Source: JBKBKN01 sp046294625 (GTDB lineage Bacteria; Bacteroidota; Bacteroidia; M30B66). Taken from it: 42,959 bases of DNA. Below are positions 1-9,888 of this stretch, in pieces (position 1 is the stretch's first letter; each line of letters starts with the position of its first letter). Position numbers and translations under genes: made by a program. Below the pieces are notes generated by a model, which saw only the letters and a list, made by a program, of their open reading frames with translations, had not been told where the DNA came from and did no database searches. The stretch spans positions 1 through 42,959 of the forward strand of contig JBKBKN010000024.1 of NCBI GenBank assembly GCA_046294625.1. Direction: 5' to 3'.

Positions 1-288
1 TTTATTTGCTTGAATTTTTATCCGCTGTTCCCGATAGCCGGTCATATTAACAACTAAGGAATCTACCGGTCGTTGAATTTCCAAAACAAATGTTCCATCC
101 CATTCAGTGATTGTACCTACCGTGGTTCCCTTAAACATGACCGATGCAAAAGACAGGGGTTCTTTGGTTTGGGCATCTTTTACCACGCCACTCACTTTGG
201 TTAGCTGAGCGAATGCAACATCAATAGACCATAAGAGCGATAACAGTATTAGCCATCGAAGTGAGAACGCGAAAAAAACAGAAGGCAT
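1..288 (-). CDS. Secreted carboxypeptidase-regulatory-like domain protein, N-terminal part (runs off the window)
   Basis: Only the first 96 codons are present, and the gene continues past base 1. The start ATG is at 286-288. Residues 1-28 form a signal peptide with a hydrophobic core (FAFSLRWLILLSLLW) ending in AFAQ. The following segment (VSGVVKDAQTKEPLSFASV, then TTVGTITEWDGTFVL and VVNMTGYREQ) matches the beta-sandwich carboxypeptidase D regulatory-like domain found at the N-terminus of Bacteroidota outer-membrane proteins such as TonB-dependent receptors and DUF5686 proteins. The product is therefore exported. Which C-terminal domain follows cannot be seen here. Confidence 0.8.
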   Translation of the reverse strand, partial: MPSVFFAFSLRWLILLSLLWSIDVAFAQLTKVSGVVKDAQTKEPLSFASVMFKGTTVGTITEWDGTFVLEIQRPVDSLVVNMTGYREQRIKIQANK

Positions 289-518
289 AAGCTGAATTAC
301 ATGGACAATCTTAAAGAAAATTGCATCAATAAAATTAACATTTTTTTAAAGATTTAAACAGGTATCCGCTTAAAATTTAATCACCCTAGTCATGAACCCG
401 GAATTTACGTTCCTTATCATCATTTTAGGAAGGCTTGTTTTTAATAGTTTAGGTGATCTGGTCAATAAAGTTGTGTAAAAAAGTACTTATTTGCAAATTA
501 TTTTGAACTCAAAAAATC

Positions 519-1940
519 ATGTTTCGTTTTCGGCTGTTTTTGTTATGTTTTGGTTTACCGGTTTGTTTGTTAGCCCAATCAACTACTTATAAGGGCACCT
601 TAATAGTGGGCAGTAATTCGCTCGATATCATATTCCATATTCAAGAAGAGCCGAAAGGCCGAATTTCGGCAAGTATGGACGTGCCACAGCAATCGGCCAT
701 GGGATTGAAATGCGACGAGGCCACTCGAACCACAGACAGTCTGATTTTGAAAATTAATATGATTCGAGGCGCCTATCGCGGCAAATTCGAAACCGATAGC
801 ACGATTAAAGGGGTCTGGAATCAAGGAATGGATTTTCCGCTCAATCTATCGAAAGTGGATCAGGCCTTGAACCGTCCGCAGCATCCTAAGCCTACAGATG
901 ATTACATTTCGCGAGAAGTGATTTACAAAAATGCCGATGCATCCGTTACTTTTGGCGCTACCATTACCATTCCAAAAGGCGAAGGCTCCTACCCTGCCAT
1001 TGTGCTCATTAATGGATCGGGACAACAAAACCGCGATTCAGAAGTATTCGGCCATAAACTCTTTGCCGTATTGGCCGATTTTTTTACCCGAAACGGTTAC
1101 ATAGTACTTCGCGCCGACGATCGAGGCGTGGGTAAGACAGAAGGCGATTTAAAATTTGCCACCTCGGCTGATTTTGCTGAAGATGTGAAAGTCCATCTTG
1201 ATTATTTGAAACGACTTCCTCAAACTGATAAAAAACGACTTTACCTCATCGGCCACAGCGAAGGTGGCATGATAGCTTCAATGGTCGCAGCAAGCCGGAA
1301 AGATGTAGCAGGTGCAATACTTTTAGCATCACCCGGCATTCCTATTTTTGAGTTATTGGTGCAACAACAGGCTGAAGTATTAAAATCGGCAGGTATAGCG
1401 GAAAAAGATATTGACACCTACAAAATCGTGTTCGAAGCCCTAACCAAAGCCGTAAGCCTTGCCGGTGATTTTGAAACAGCGCGACAAACAGCCGATCAAC
1501 TCATTAGCACCTATCGTAGCACTGCCAATCCGGCTGTAGTTTCGGCCATTACAGGCATCACTGACGACGAAAGTCAAGACAACTTTGTGAATGACATAGC
1601 TCAAACCTTTATGAGCCCGTGGTTTGCCTATTTTCTGCGCTACAATCCTGAGAATGATCTGAAAAAAATCAAGATACCGGTTTTGGCCATTACAGGTAGC
1701 CGTGACATTCAGGTGTTGGCCGACCCTAATTTGGAAGGCATTCGAAATGCGCTTACGAAAGCAAAAAACAAAAATTTCCGAATCGAAAAGATGGAAGGCT
1801 ACAATCACCTTTTTCAGAAATGCAAAATCTGTTCGGTAGGCGAATATGCTTTGCTCGAAGAAACTTTTTCACCAAAAGTGATGCAAATGATGCTGGATTG
1901 GCTTAATTCATTACAACAAACCAAAAAGAAAAAGAAATAA
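519..1940 (+). CDS. Secreted alpha/beta hydrolase (S33-type serine hydrolase)
   Basis: A 473-aa protein with a signal peptide (residues 1-20, ending LLAQS). An N-terminal segment of about 120 residues precedes an alpha/beta-hydrolase fold. The oxyanion-type strand reads LINGSGQQNRDSE, the nucleophile elbow is GHSEGG with Ser247, and the likely acid and base are Asp396 (TGSRDIQV) and His430 (GYNHLFQ). These are the features of the serine aminopeptidase/acyl hydrolase (Hydrolase_4-like) family of periplasmic or secreted Bacteroidota enzymes. The substrate cannot be deduced; peptide or ester hydrolysis are both possible. The C-terminus ends in a lysine-rich tail. The secreted M1 metallopeptidase follows on the same strand after about 115 bp, so the pair could work together in extracytoplasmic peptide breakdown, which is inference. 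Confidence 0.85.
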   Translation: MFRFRLFLLCFGLPVCLLAQSTTYKGTLIVGSNSLDIIFHIQEEPKGRISASMDVPQQSAMGLKCDEATRTTDSLILKINMIRGAYRGKFETDSTIKGVWNQGMDFPLNLSKVDQALNRPQHPKPTDDYISREVIYKNADASVTFGATITIPKGEGSYPAIVLINGSGQQNRDSEVFGHKLFAVLADFFTRNGYIVLRADDRGVGKTEGDLKFATSADFAEDVKVHLDYLKRLPQTDKKRLYLIGHSEGGMIASMVAASRKDVAGAILLASPGIPIFELLVQQQAEVLKSAGIAEKDIDTYKIVFEALTKAVSLAGDFETARQTADQLISTYRSTANPAVVSAITGITDDESQDNFVNDIAQTFMSPWFAYFLRYNPENDLKKIKIPVLAITGSRDIQVLADPNLEGIRNALTKAKNKNFRIEKMEGYNHLFQKCKICSVGEYALLEETFSPKVMQMMLDWLNSLQQTKKKKK

Positions 1941-1991
1941 TTCTATTCGAGTCGTCTGAATTTTAAATCGGGAGAAATACCAAATTGTCAA

Positions 1992-2054
1992 ATGCTATTA
2001 AACAAACATATATCGACCTTCATAAATTAAATATTTGTCTTAGCTATTTTAATC
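1992..2054 (+). other. Signal-peptide coding remnant of the M1 peptidase, interrupted by TAA
   Basis: This stretch is in the same frame as the peptidase. From ATG 1992 it encodes MLLNKHISTFIN, then TAA at 2028-2030, then IFVLAILIV running into NISMLHAQ of the main ORF. Taken together it reads as an ordinary lipophilic signal peptide with a signal peptidase I site at LHA-Q. The stop sits between the n-region and the hydrophobic core. Without this stretch the annotated GTG start at 2055 has almost no export signal. Confidence 0.6.
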
Positions 2055-4937
2055 GTGAACATCTCCATGTTGCATGCCCAAAAAACGACCACTTATTGGC
2101 AGCAACGCGTAGATCATGTGATTGAAGTCAAATTAGATACTGCACGCAAAATGCTACTTGGAGAAACCGGTATATTATACCATAACAATTCGCCCGATGC
2201 GTTGAACAAAATTTACTTTCACCTTTACCCTAATGCTTATTCGAGTCACGAAACCGCCTTTGGAAAACAGCTTAATCGCCAAGGAAATGCTTCGCTTTAT
2301 TTTGCCAAAGAAGAACAAAAAGGCTACATGGACAGTCTGAATTTTACGGTAAATGGTAAGCCAGTGAGCTACATAATTGACCCTAAAAATCCAGATATTT
2401 GTTACATTTCACTTGAAAAAGTACTTCTTCCCGGACAAAAATTGCAAATCCTGACCAGTTTCCGGGTAAAAATTCCCGATTGTCGCTTCTCTCGTTTGGG
2501 CCAATGCGGCAATTCCTATCAAATCACCCAGTGGTATCCCAAACCGGCTGTGTATGATAAGGATGGCTGGCACCCTATGCCCTATTTGAATTTTGGGGAA
2601 TATTACAATCAATTTGGATTTTATCATGTAGAAATCACTGTGCCCGAAGGCTTTGGCTTAGGCGCAACAGGCCGGAGGATTTCCGGTAATCATCTCCGAA
2701 CAATTTCAGGTGAATCTTCATGGAAAACTTTGGTCTTTGAGCAAGACAGCGTCACTGATTTTGCCTGGTTTTGCGATACGGAGTTTGATTTTATCACCGA
2801 AACAGATCAGTTGGGCAATGCCCATAGCTATCGGGCTGAAGTATTTCATCGCAACCGACCTGGCTGGGAAAATGCACCTGGCATGATTCGAGAAGCGGTG
2901 CAAGCCTACAGCAGTTGGGTTGGGCCTTATCCATTTGCACATGCTACAGTGGTGGATGGCGCCATCACCGCCGGTGCTGGCATGGAATATCCTATGATTA
3001 CAGTGATAGCGCACAGCGAAGATCAGTCTTCAATGGATCAGGTGATTGCGCATGAAGTTGGTCACAATTGGTTTCAGATGATGCTCGCCAGCAATGAGCG
3101 CCGCTATCCTTACCTCGACGAAGGTCTAAATAGTTTTTACGACAACCGATACATGCGTGCGCGATATCCCGATGCAGGTATTTCAATAGGCGGTTTACCT
3201 AAATGGTTGAGCAAAAATCTGCAGATAGACCAACTCACTTTGCACAATCAATACCATTACTTCTACAATGTGTTTGCCCGCTTAAACCAGGATGTGCCCT
3301 GTAATTTGCCGGCTGAGCGTTACAGCGAAATCAACGGAGGTTTAATCGTGTATGGTAAAACGGCTATGGCGCTTCGCAACTTGCAGGGCTGGTTGGGCGA
3401 ACAGGCTTTTGACCGTGCCATGCAGCAATATTTTAAAGAGTGGAGTTTTAAACATCCCGGACCTGATGATTTTCGAAAAAGTATCACCCAAAGTACAGGT
3501 CAAAGTTTAGATTGGTTTTTCGATGACCTGCTACAAACCCGAAAAAAGACCGATTATGCTATCAGACGGGTAAACTATCGCAAAGACAATCCATATGTGG
3601 TGGTGAAAAATACCGGCCATGTCAAATCGCCCTTTCCCATTACGGGTGTAAAAGGCGACTCCACGCTTACGCTTTGGTATGATGGCATTGAAGGCATGCA
3701 GCGGCTTAGCTTTCCAACTTATGATTTTGATGAAATTATCATTGACCGTGATTGCTACACGCTCGATGTGAATCGCGCCAACAATGTGTATCGTCGAAAT
3801 AAATTGTTCAAAAGCATGCCGCGCATGCATTGGCGTTTTCTCACCAGCATGAATCAGCCGGGCGAAAATCCGCAGTATTTTATCCCCGTCATGGGATGGA
3901 ACCGTTACAATGGCTTCATGCTTGGGGTGAAATTGCACAATATCGCAATGATGGAGCGAAATCTGGAATATAACTTCACGCCGCTTTACAGTTTTGCGCA
4001 AAAAGATATGGCGGGTATGGCGCAAGTGCACTATCACATCAAACCACTCAATGGGCCGATCAGAAAAATAACGCTGGGTGCTGATTTTGCCACGTTCGCA
4101 ACCGGGGAATTGGGTAAATTCAGAAAGTTATCGCCTTCCATTCGTATTCATCCGCATAAACAAAACGATGACAGCCCTATCAGTCAGGAGATTTTATTGC
4201 GCCGAGTGCAAATTCTCCGTGCACAACATACCACATTTGATATCCTCAACAACGATTTTGCTTCCGATTTCTCCGTGAACCAAATTCAATGGCGCATGAG
4301 CAATAGCCGTGCAATACAACCATTTAGCATTCTTACCTCTGTGGAGCAATCGGAAACATTTGTAAAAGCGCAAACCGAGTTGAAATACCGTATTCAATAC
4401 ATCTCGAAGAAAAAAGGGTTAGACCTTCGCTTCTTTGCTGGAAGCTTTCTTTATACCGACCCCGACTTGAACAAGGTGCCCGATGTACGATTCCGTTTAA
4501 GCGGTCAAAACGGTGCGCAAGATTATCTCTTCGATGGCATTTATTTAGGTCGATTCGAAAACCAGGGAATCTGGGCACGTCAGTTTACGGTAACTGATGG
4601 TGGTTTCAAAGAACTAAGCTTTCGAGGACAAACCTATAATTACATCCTGGCATTAAACCTTAAAGCATCGCTTCCGGGCAAACTGCCGATAAGGCTCTAT
4701 GCTGACTTTGGACATTACGAAAATGGAGAAACCGACCGTGACCTGATTGCCTATGGTGCCGGGGCTGTCTTGAGTATAATTCCCGATGAATTTGAAATCT
4801 ATTTCCCTGCTATTGTGTCACCTGCGATAAAGAAAACCTTAGAAACAAACAATATCAGCTATGCCCAACGCATTCGTTTTGTAATGAATTTGCATCACCT
4901 AAATCTATTTCGTGTAATGAAAAATTTCAAAATATAG
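2055..4937 (+). CDS. M1 family (gluzincin) zinc metallopeptidase, probably exported
   Basis: A 960-aa product from the GTG at 2055. The zinc site is HEVGH at residues 333-337 with the third ligand Glu356 eighteen residues later (LDEGLNSFYDNR). An exopeptidase-type motif GAGMEYPMI, equivalent to GAMEN, lies upstream. The N-terminal beta domain, catalytic domain and a long C-terminal region of about 450 residues fit the large Bacteroidota M1 peptidases that release N-terminal amino acids. The start is doubtful: the open frame extends upstream through a hydrophobic signal-peptide core, but a TAA at 2028-2030 separates this from the natural ATG at 1992. Either the gene is crippled for export, an unusual codon (ATA 2031 or ATT 2046) is used, or the base is wrong. 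The catalytic region itself is intact. Confidence 0.85.
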   Translation: MNISMLHAQKTTTYWQQRVDHVIEVKLDTARKMLLGETGILYHNNSPDALNKIYFHLYPNAYSSHETAFGKQLNRQGNASLYFAKEEQKGYMDSLNFTVNGKPVSYIIDPKNPDICYISLEKVLLPGQKLQILTSFRVKIPDCRFSRLGQCGNSYQITQWYPKPAVYDKDGWHPMPYLNFGEYYNQFGFYHVEITVPEGFGLGATGRRISGNHLRTISGESSWKTLVFEQDSVTDFAWFCDTEFDFITETDQLGNAHSYRAEVFHRNRPGWENAPGMIREAVQAYSSWVGPYPFAHATVVDGAITAGAGMEYPMITVIAHSEDQSSMDQVIAHEVGHNWFQMMLASNERRYPYLDEGLNSFYDNRYMRARYPDAGISIGGLPKWLSKNLQIDQLTLHNQYHYFYNVFARLNQDVPCNLPAERYSEINGGLIVYGKTAMALRNLQGWLGEQAFDRAMQQYFKEWSFKHPGPDDFRKSITQSTGQSLDWFFDDLLQTRKKTDYAIRRVNYRKDNPYVVVKNTGHVKSPFPITGVKGDSTLTLWYDGIEGMQRLSFPTYDFDEIIIDRDCYTLDVNRANNVYRRNKLFKSMPRMHWRFLTSMNQPGENPQYFIPVMGWNRYNGFMLGVKLHNIAMMERNLEYNFTPLYSFAQKDMAGMAQVHYHIKPLNGPIRKITLGADFATFATGELGKFRKLSPSIRIHPHKQNDDSPISQEILLRRVQILRAQHTTFDILNNDFASDFSVNQIQWRMSNSRAIQPFSILTSVEQSETFVKAQTELKYRIQYISKKKGLDLRFFAGSFLYTDPDLNKVPDVRFRLSGQNGAQDYLFDGIYLGRFENQGIWARQFTVTDGGFKELSFRGQTYNYILALNLKASLPGKLPIRLYADFGHYENGETDRDLIAYGAGAVLSIIPDEFEIYFPAIVSPAIKKTLETNNISYAQRIRFVMNLHHLNLFRVMKNFKI

Positions 4938-5032
4938 GCATTCGAAGCTGTTGGAATTTTAATTTGTAAGTTGGTTGGCGCAGGTATTCTAATCGCAGAT
5001 ACCATTGTTCTTCAATTAGGTAGCTAATAAAT

Positions 5033-5068
5033 AAAAAACCGGAACCTGCGCTCAAACAAGTCCCGGTT
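5033..5068 (-). terminator. Rho-independent terminator of the T9SS repeat protein gene
   Basis: Read on the minus strand, AACCGGGA pairs with TTCCGGTT (one mismatch) around a loop of about 15 nt, followed by TTTTTTATTT. It lies about 20 bp past the stop codon of the gene ending at 5088. Confidence 0.75.
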
Positions 5069-5087
5069 GCTCAAATTAAACCGATTT

Positions 5088-8000
5088 TTAATATTTTACA
5101 ATGCGTTTATACTGGATACCTTTATTACTACGTATGCTGATGAAATAAATGCCCTTGGCTACACCTTGTAAATCGAGTTCGAGTGATGAACGTGTGCTAT
5201 CGATTTGGGTGAAATTTCTGATTAAATTGCCTTGCAAATCTGTTAGTTGTACAGCTTGGAGGCTATCCATATTTTGAAAACTTATGGTCAATAAGCTTTG
5301 ACAAGGATTGGGATAGATGATCCAATCTGCAGCTTGAGAAGGTAAATTGACCATCATAGGGCCAAAAATTGCTGTCTTTCCATCCATATCCACTTGAACG
5401 ATGCGGTAATAAGACACTCCCGCGAGAGGCTCGCGATCTATCACTTCATAATCGGTTGGCTTATTGGAATGATAAGCTGCCTGATGGGTGGCTACTTTTT
5501 CGAAGTGCGATAAATCACGGCTTCGCTCCACATCGAAATAATGACTGTTGGTTTCGCTTGCTGTTTTCCACTTTACCATCACTACATCATGTAGCACCTG
5601 CGTGCGATAATCAAGCATTTCAACTGGTAAGGGTTCTTGAAATTCATAAGATACGGCAAAGGGAGAGAAGCTACTAATCGGTCCATTGCTCACCACATCC
5701 ATAGCATTGTAGCTTCCTTGGCCATGATCAGACCAGGAGCTGCCATTCCAACGAGCCACCCGAAGCGTGGAAGGATCATAAACTGCACACGCCGCTCTTC
5801 CATGATTAAGTGTGACTGACACAGCCGAATTACCGTTAGTGCGGTCAAGAATCCAATACCCACAAGTGCTGATGTTGTGTAAAGTTGGTGATTTTTCAGA
5901 GTGTGGATAGTAAAATCCAGAGTTGTCATAAAAGAATTCGGCTGTGAAGTGATGTGTATTGTTGCTTGGCGCTGAAATACCAATGGGTTTAAAAATCTCA
6001 CCATTTCCTACCGGAAATGAAAAGGATTGATTTCCTATTTTTCTAACCGGACCTATTACATGCGAAGCATTAGCCCCTCCTGTGCAGGTAGCGTTGTTCT
6101 GAATGACCAGCAAATTGGCTTGCGAACTTCTGATATGTCCATTGTTCAAACTAAGATTGACAGAAATATGGAGCGGTATATTTAAATTCAATGCTGCATT
6201 GCTGTTCATGATTAGTCTAGAGACAAATAGTGTTTGACCTGCGTCACCCAAAATTTGTTGATCAGCGTTGCCGGAAATATTTATATTACCGTTTCCGGCA
6301 CCTAAAGTCAGGTTTTGAATGCTCCCCGCCGTAGAAATATTCCCTTTGAAATGATTTGTACCGTTGTGCGCCGCTCTAATAATACCTGTTGATAAACAGG
6401 TAAATTGAACATTACCTTCATAAGTATCTCCAACCGAATTGGCCAGTCTTATGCCATTGTTTGACAAGTTAGTAAGTGTAAAGTTTCCAAACACATTGCC
6501 TCCATGCCAGAAATTATCTACTCCACCGGTTTTGGTAATATTCAATGACGCATTGTTGGAAGTAGCAAAGGAGCCTGATGCATTCAGATAAATATTATTA
6601 CCGATTAGCAGTGCATTGGCAGTCATAGACGTGTTGTTTAAAGTAATGTTTCCAACTGCGTTAATATGCACATCACCATTGAATACACTGTTATTGGACG
6701 TAAAATGAAGCGGATTAAAATTTCCGTTGGCTTGATTACCCAACTGCACAAAACGATTAATAAGCAAATTGCATTGGGTAAAATTGCTTGTTTTAATGGA
6801 AAAACCTTCGAATTGCGTCGAAACTCCATTAGCTTCTCCAATTCGTATATTTCCTAAATTGGTAGTATTTAATATAATGTCGCCTTGAAAAATATTGGTT
6901 CCATTGTGCGCTAAGCCCACATCACCATTGGCATTTTTAAATATGGTAACATTTTTTGTGAAAGTATCACCAATGTTGTTGCCTAATCGAATACCAGAGT
7001 TGCTGTTTTGATTGATAACCAGCGTGCCGAATGTATTACCGCCGTTCCAGGAATTTAACGTTCCGCCGATTTTGGTTACTGTGATTTGGGCACCTTCTGC
7101 AGTTGCAAATTCGCCGGAGCCATTTAGCGTAATATTGGGGGCAATAAAAACTGTATTGCCGATAAAAGATGAATTTGTAAGGATAATACTTCCTGATGCA
7201 GTTATATGTGTAGCTCCGCGCAGGATTGTATTAATTGCTGTGAAATCGCCGGTAAGAAAATGATCATTTGCTTGAGTTGTTTCTTGTGTGATACCATTGA
7301 GTATGAGATTGGTTTGGTCGAAGCCGTCGGTCTTCAATCGTGTGTTTCCGGTTAACAATGAAGTGCCGCCCAGTTCACCAAATCTAATAAGTCCCGGTGT
7401 GTTGCTATTTAAAGTAATATGCGCTTGAAAAATATTTTCTCCTGCAGCTGCTACACTGATTGTTCCACTGCTGTTTTTATTTATGATTAGCTCGCCTGTG
7501 AAAATATCTCCATTCACATTTGCCAATCGAATGGTCGAGTTACTGTTGTTGTTAATGGTCAGCTGTCCAAATTGATTACCACCCGTCCATATATCATCGC
7601 TTGTAGCGTTTTTAGCGATAACTGTATTTCCAGAAATATTACTTAAACTATTGTTATTTTGTAAAATCACCCTTCCGCCTTCTATTCTGTTACTGCTGGC
7701 GAAGTTCACTTGATTAAGCGTAATAGTGCCCGTGGCATAAACTTCGAAACTTCCTTTAAGCGTAGTGAGCAATGAAGTGAAGTTCAAAGGTGTAAACACA
7801 CCGTTTGCTATTTCATGCGTTTGTGTTAGCCTATTGATGGTGAGACTGGCTCCCGAAAAACCTTCTGTCAAAAAAGCACCGTTATTCAAAACACTGGTTC
7901 CGCCATTTTCTCCTATTGTAATTGCTCCTGTGGAACTACTATTGAGTATAATGTTTCCATTAAAAAAATTTTCACCTGTTCGAGCAATGTGAATATTACC

Positions 8001-9614
8001 TGTGCTGTTTTTATTAAATCTTGTATTTCCCAGAAAAGTGTCACCACTTGACACAGCCAACATAATACGTGCGGTGGAATTGTTGTTTAAGGTCAAATTT
8101 CCAAAAACATTGCCGCCTACCCAATCATTATTAGTGTTTCCATTTTTATAAATAATGATTTCGCCTTCTTCGTAACTCAATCGATTGCCGGATAAATAAA
8201 GATTTGCTGCAGACAAGGTGTTTGCGTTCTTGTTGTTACAATTGTTCATGGTCAATGTTCCTATTGTATTGACGGAAAATCTACCACCAAATTCACAATG
8301 ATTCATGGTCAAATTAACCGGGCTGAGCACATCATTATCAGCGGATCCGCGTTGAACAAGGTTTTGCATCAGAAGATTTCCATTTGTGAACGTGTTTGAC
8401 AGCAATGCAAAGCCTTCTTCGATCACTATTGCACCATTGATGGTTGACAATGTTAAACTGCCGGAAGCTGAGCTATTAATAGTGAGATTACCAAAAAATC
8501 TGCTTGTATCAGTTCTGGCTAATGTAATCGTGCCTGAACCATTTCGATTGATTTCAGTAGTCCCGTAGAATCTATCGCCAACGGTATTGGCAAAATTGGT
8601 GGCTCCGGAATTGTTGTTATTGAAAGTGAAGTTATAAAATACATTGCCACCTTGCCAAGTATTGGTACCTGTTCCTGTTTTAGTCAAAACAGTTTGCGTG
8701 TAAGCAGAGCCTAGTTCGTTTGCATTATTTAGATTGATGCTGCCAGCCGAGAATGAATTATTGCCCAAGAAAGCTGATGAAGTAATATTGATAGTAGATG
8801 CGTTAATTTGAATATCACCCCTTAACTGAACATTATTTGCCGTAAAAGTAGCAGGTGTGAATGCACCATTTTGTTCAACATGGTTTTGAGTAAAATTAAT
8901 CAGATTCAATACGCCCACATTAAACCCGTTGGTAAGCAGGGCACCATTGTTGATGACTACAGATCCACCTAAATCTCCGAAGTTGAAATTGCCATTATGC
9001 GTATTACTAATCGTCAGATGGCCATTAAAAATATTGAGACCTGCACAGGCAACAGAAATCTGTCCGCTATTGTTTTTTGAAATGGTTGTATTGCCATGAA
9101 ATGTATCACCCTGATTCACGGCCATCCTCACTCGCCTGATACTTTGATTGATAAATGTGAAATCATTGAAGTTGTTATTGCCTGACCAGTCATTGTTGCT
9201 GCCTGCGGTTTTTCTGATCGTCACATTAAACAGATTGGCATTAGATAAACTGCTAATGTTAATTGCTGTCAGCGTTCCGTTTTGAAGCACGCCGCCTATC
9301 AAATGTGCATTACTGGCTGTGAGTGTAAAGCCTCCTAGATTCAAAATGCCAACGCTCAAATTCAAGGTATTGATTGTTCGGTCTGAATTAAGCACACAAG
9401 GGAAATTTACCCCATCGTCATTGATATGAATCGTAGCATTATTACCCGGCACAGCAGCAGGATTCCAATTCAGGGGATTGTTCCAGTCTGGTGAGACTTC
9501 TCCAAGCCAGGTATAATTATTCTGGGCATGAGAGCTGATCGATAGTAATACTAAAAACAACAGAGAAAACCATTTTTTAGTACCGTAGATTAATTTCGTA
9601 CATGTATTTGCCAT
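5088..9614 (-). CDS. Giant repeat-containing T9SS cargo protein
   Basis: A 1508-aa secreted protein. Residues 1-31 are a signal peptide (FSLLFLVLLSISSHAQ). Residues 34-60 carry the YTWLG...DWNNPLNWNP...VPG motif common at the start of Bacteroidota surface proteins. From about residue 141 to 1100 there are five full and one partial copies of a unit of about 178 residues, each opening with W-x-GGN-x-F-G-x-LT and containing GDTF-x-GN, GENIFNG and NNGA-x-L-TEGF motifs; the composition is very rich in Asn, Thr, Ser and Gly, as in beta-helix proteins. The C-terminal 200 residues hold the conserved VKWKTASETNSHYFDVERS segment and a type A T9SS sorting domain (WIIYPNPCQSLLTI ... KGIYFISI). It should be exported by T9SS and attached or released. 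Its function is unknown; a surface adhesin or structural filament is an inference. Confidence 0.9.
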   Translation of the reverse strand: MANTCTKLIYGTKKWFSLLFLVLLSISSHAQNNYTWLGEVSPDWNNPLNWNPAAVPGNNATIHINDDGVNFPCVLNSDRTINTLNLSVGILNLGGFTLTASNAHLIGGVLQNGTLTAINISSLSNANLFNVTIRKTAGSNNDWSGNNNFNDFTFINQSIRRVRMAVNQGDTFHGNTTISKNNSGQISVACAGLNIFNGHLTISNTHNGNFNFGDLGGSVVINNGALLTNGFNVGVLNLINFTQNHVEQNGAFTPATFTANNVQLRGDIQINASTINITSSAFLGNNSFSAGSINLNNANELGSAYTQTVLTKTGTGTNTWQGGNVFYNFTFNNNNSGATNFANTVGDRFYGTTEINRNGSGTITLARTDTSRFFGNLTINSSASGSLTLSTINGAIVIEEGFALLSNTFTNGNLLMQNLVQRGSADNDVLSPVNLTMNHCEFGGRFSVNTIGTLTMNNCNNKNANTLSAANLYLSGNRLSYEEGEIIIYKNGNTNNDWVGGNVFGNLTLNNNSTARIMLAVSSGDTFLGNTRFNKNSTGNIHIARTGENFFNGNIILNSSSTGAITIGENGGTSVLNNGAFLTEGFSGASLTINRLTQTHEIANGVFTPLNFTSLLTTLKGSFEVYATGTITLNQVNFASSNRIEGGRVILQNNNSLSNISGNTVIAKNATSDDIWTGGNQFGQLTINNNSNSTIRLANVNGDIFTGELIINKNSSGTISVAAAGENIFQAHITLNSNTPGLIRFGELGGTSLLTGNTRLKTDGFDQTNLILNGITQETTQANDHFLTGDFTAINTILRGATHITASGSIILTNSSFIGNTVFIAPNITLNGSGEFATAEGAQITVTKIGGTLNSWNGGNTFGTLVINQNSNSGIRLGNNIGDTFTKNVTIFKNANGDVGLAHNGTNIFQGDIILNTTNLGNIRIGEANGVSTQFEGFSIKTSNFTQCNLLINRFVQLGNQANGNFNPLHFTSNNSVFNGDVHINAVGNITLNNTSMTANALLIGNNIYLNASGSFATSNNASLNITKTGGVDNFWHGGNVFGNFTLTNLSNNGIRLANSVGDTYEGNVQFTCLSTGIIRAAHNGTNHFKGNISTAGSIQNLTLGAGNGNINISGNADQQILGDAGQTLFVSRLIMNSNAALNLNIPLHISVNLSLNNGHIRSSQANLLVIQNNATCTGGANASHVIGPVRKIGNQSFSFPVGNGEIFKPIGISAPSNNTHHFTAEFFYDNSGFYYPHSEKSPTLHNISTCGYWILDRTNGNSAVSVTLNHGRAACAVYDPSTLRVARWNGSSWSDHGQGSYNAMDVVSNGPISSFSPFAVSYEFQEPLPVEMLDYRTQVLHDVVMVKWKTASETNSHYFDVERSRDLSHFEKVATHQAAYHSNKPTDYEVIDREPLAGVSYYRIVQVDMDGKTAIFGPMMVNLPSQAADWIIYPNPCQSLLTISFQNMDSLQAVQLTDLQGNLIRNFTQIDSTRSSLELDLQGVAKGIYFISIRSNKGIQYKRIVKY
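5150..5320 (-). other. T9SS type A sorting domain (coding part)
   Basis: The encoded segment begins at the IIYPNP motif and ends near the C-terminus with the KGIYFI motif, followed by a final basic strand ending KRIVKY. This is the recognised secretion signal for the gliding/PorSS (type IX) machinery, which must therefore be encoded elsewhere in the genome. Confidence 0.85.
6250..9195 (-). repeat. Coding tandem repeats, about 535 bp (178 aa) per unit
   Basis: On the minus strand the Trp-containing opening motif of each unit lies near 9190, 8655, 8120, 7585, 7048 and 6510, a spacing of about 535 bp. Units are diverged at the DNA level but keep the same motif order, so this is old protein-level repetition and not a recent tandem duplication. 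The sixth unit is truncated and blends into the generic GNINISGNADQQI segment. Confidence 0.8.
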
Positions 9615-9888
9615 AAGCCTTTTTTTGTTTAGCAGATTATTTCCAAATCAAAAGAAGCTATTCCATTCTAATGCCACAATTATAATTTACTGAATATCAA
9701 TATATTGCAGTTAAATATTTTTATTCGAATTCCAAATAATGGAAAATATATTTCCAAATTCCGGAAACAGGAAAGCGATTAATCACCTACCTGCAAGGCG
9801 CATGAAAGAAGAAGGAATTAAAAAGGCCTACTATGCAACGAAAGGAGCTGAATAAGCGATGAACACGGTGTGAAAGTTTTAGAATGAA
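9615..9888. other. Gene-free AT-rich spacer
   Basis: It separates the T9SS protein gene from the end of the hybrid kinase gene; both lie on the minus strand. It must hold the promoter of the T9SS gene, but no clear TAnnTTTG box was recognised. A short inverted repeat GGAAA-ATATA-TTTCC lies near 9740-9755 among several copies of TTTCCAAAT/GGAAAT. Confidence 0.4.

Noticed and set aside
5369..9600. Several plus-strand ORFs of 60-100 codons opposite the T9SS repeat gene
   Set aside because: Repeat-derived shadows on the antisense strand; no independent features and the minus-strand frame is clearly coding.
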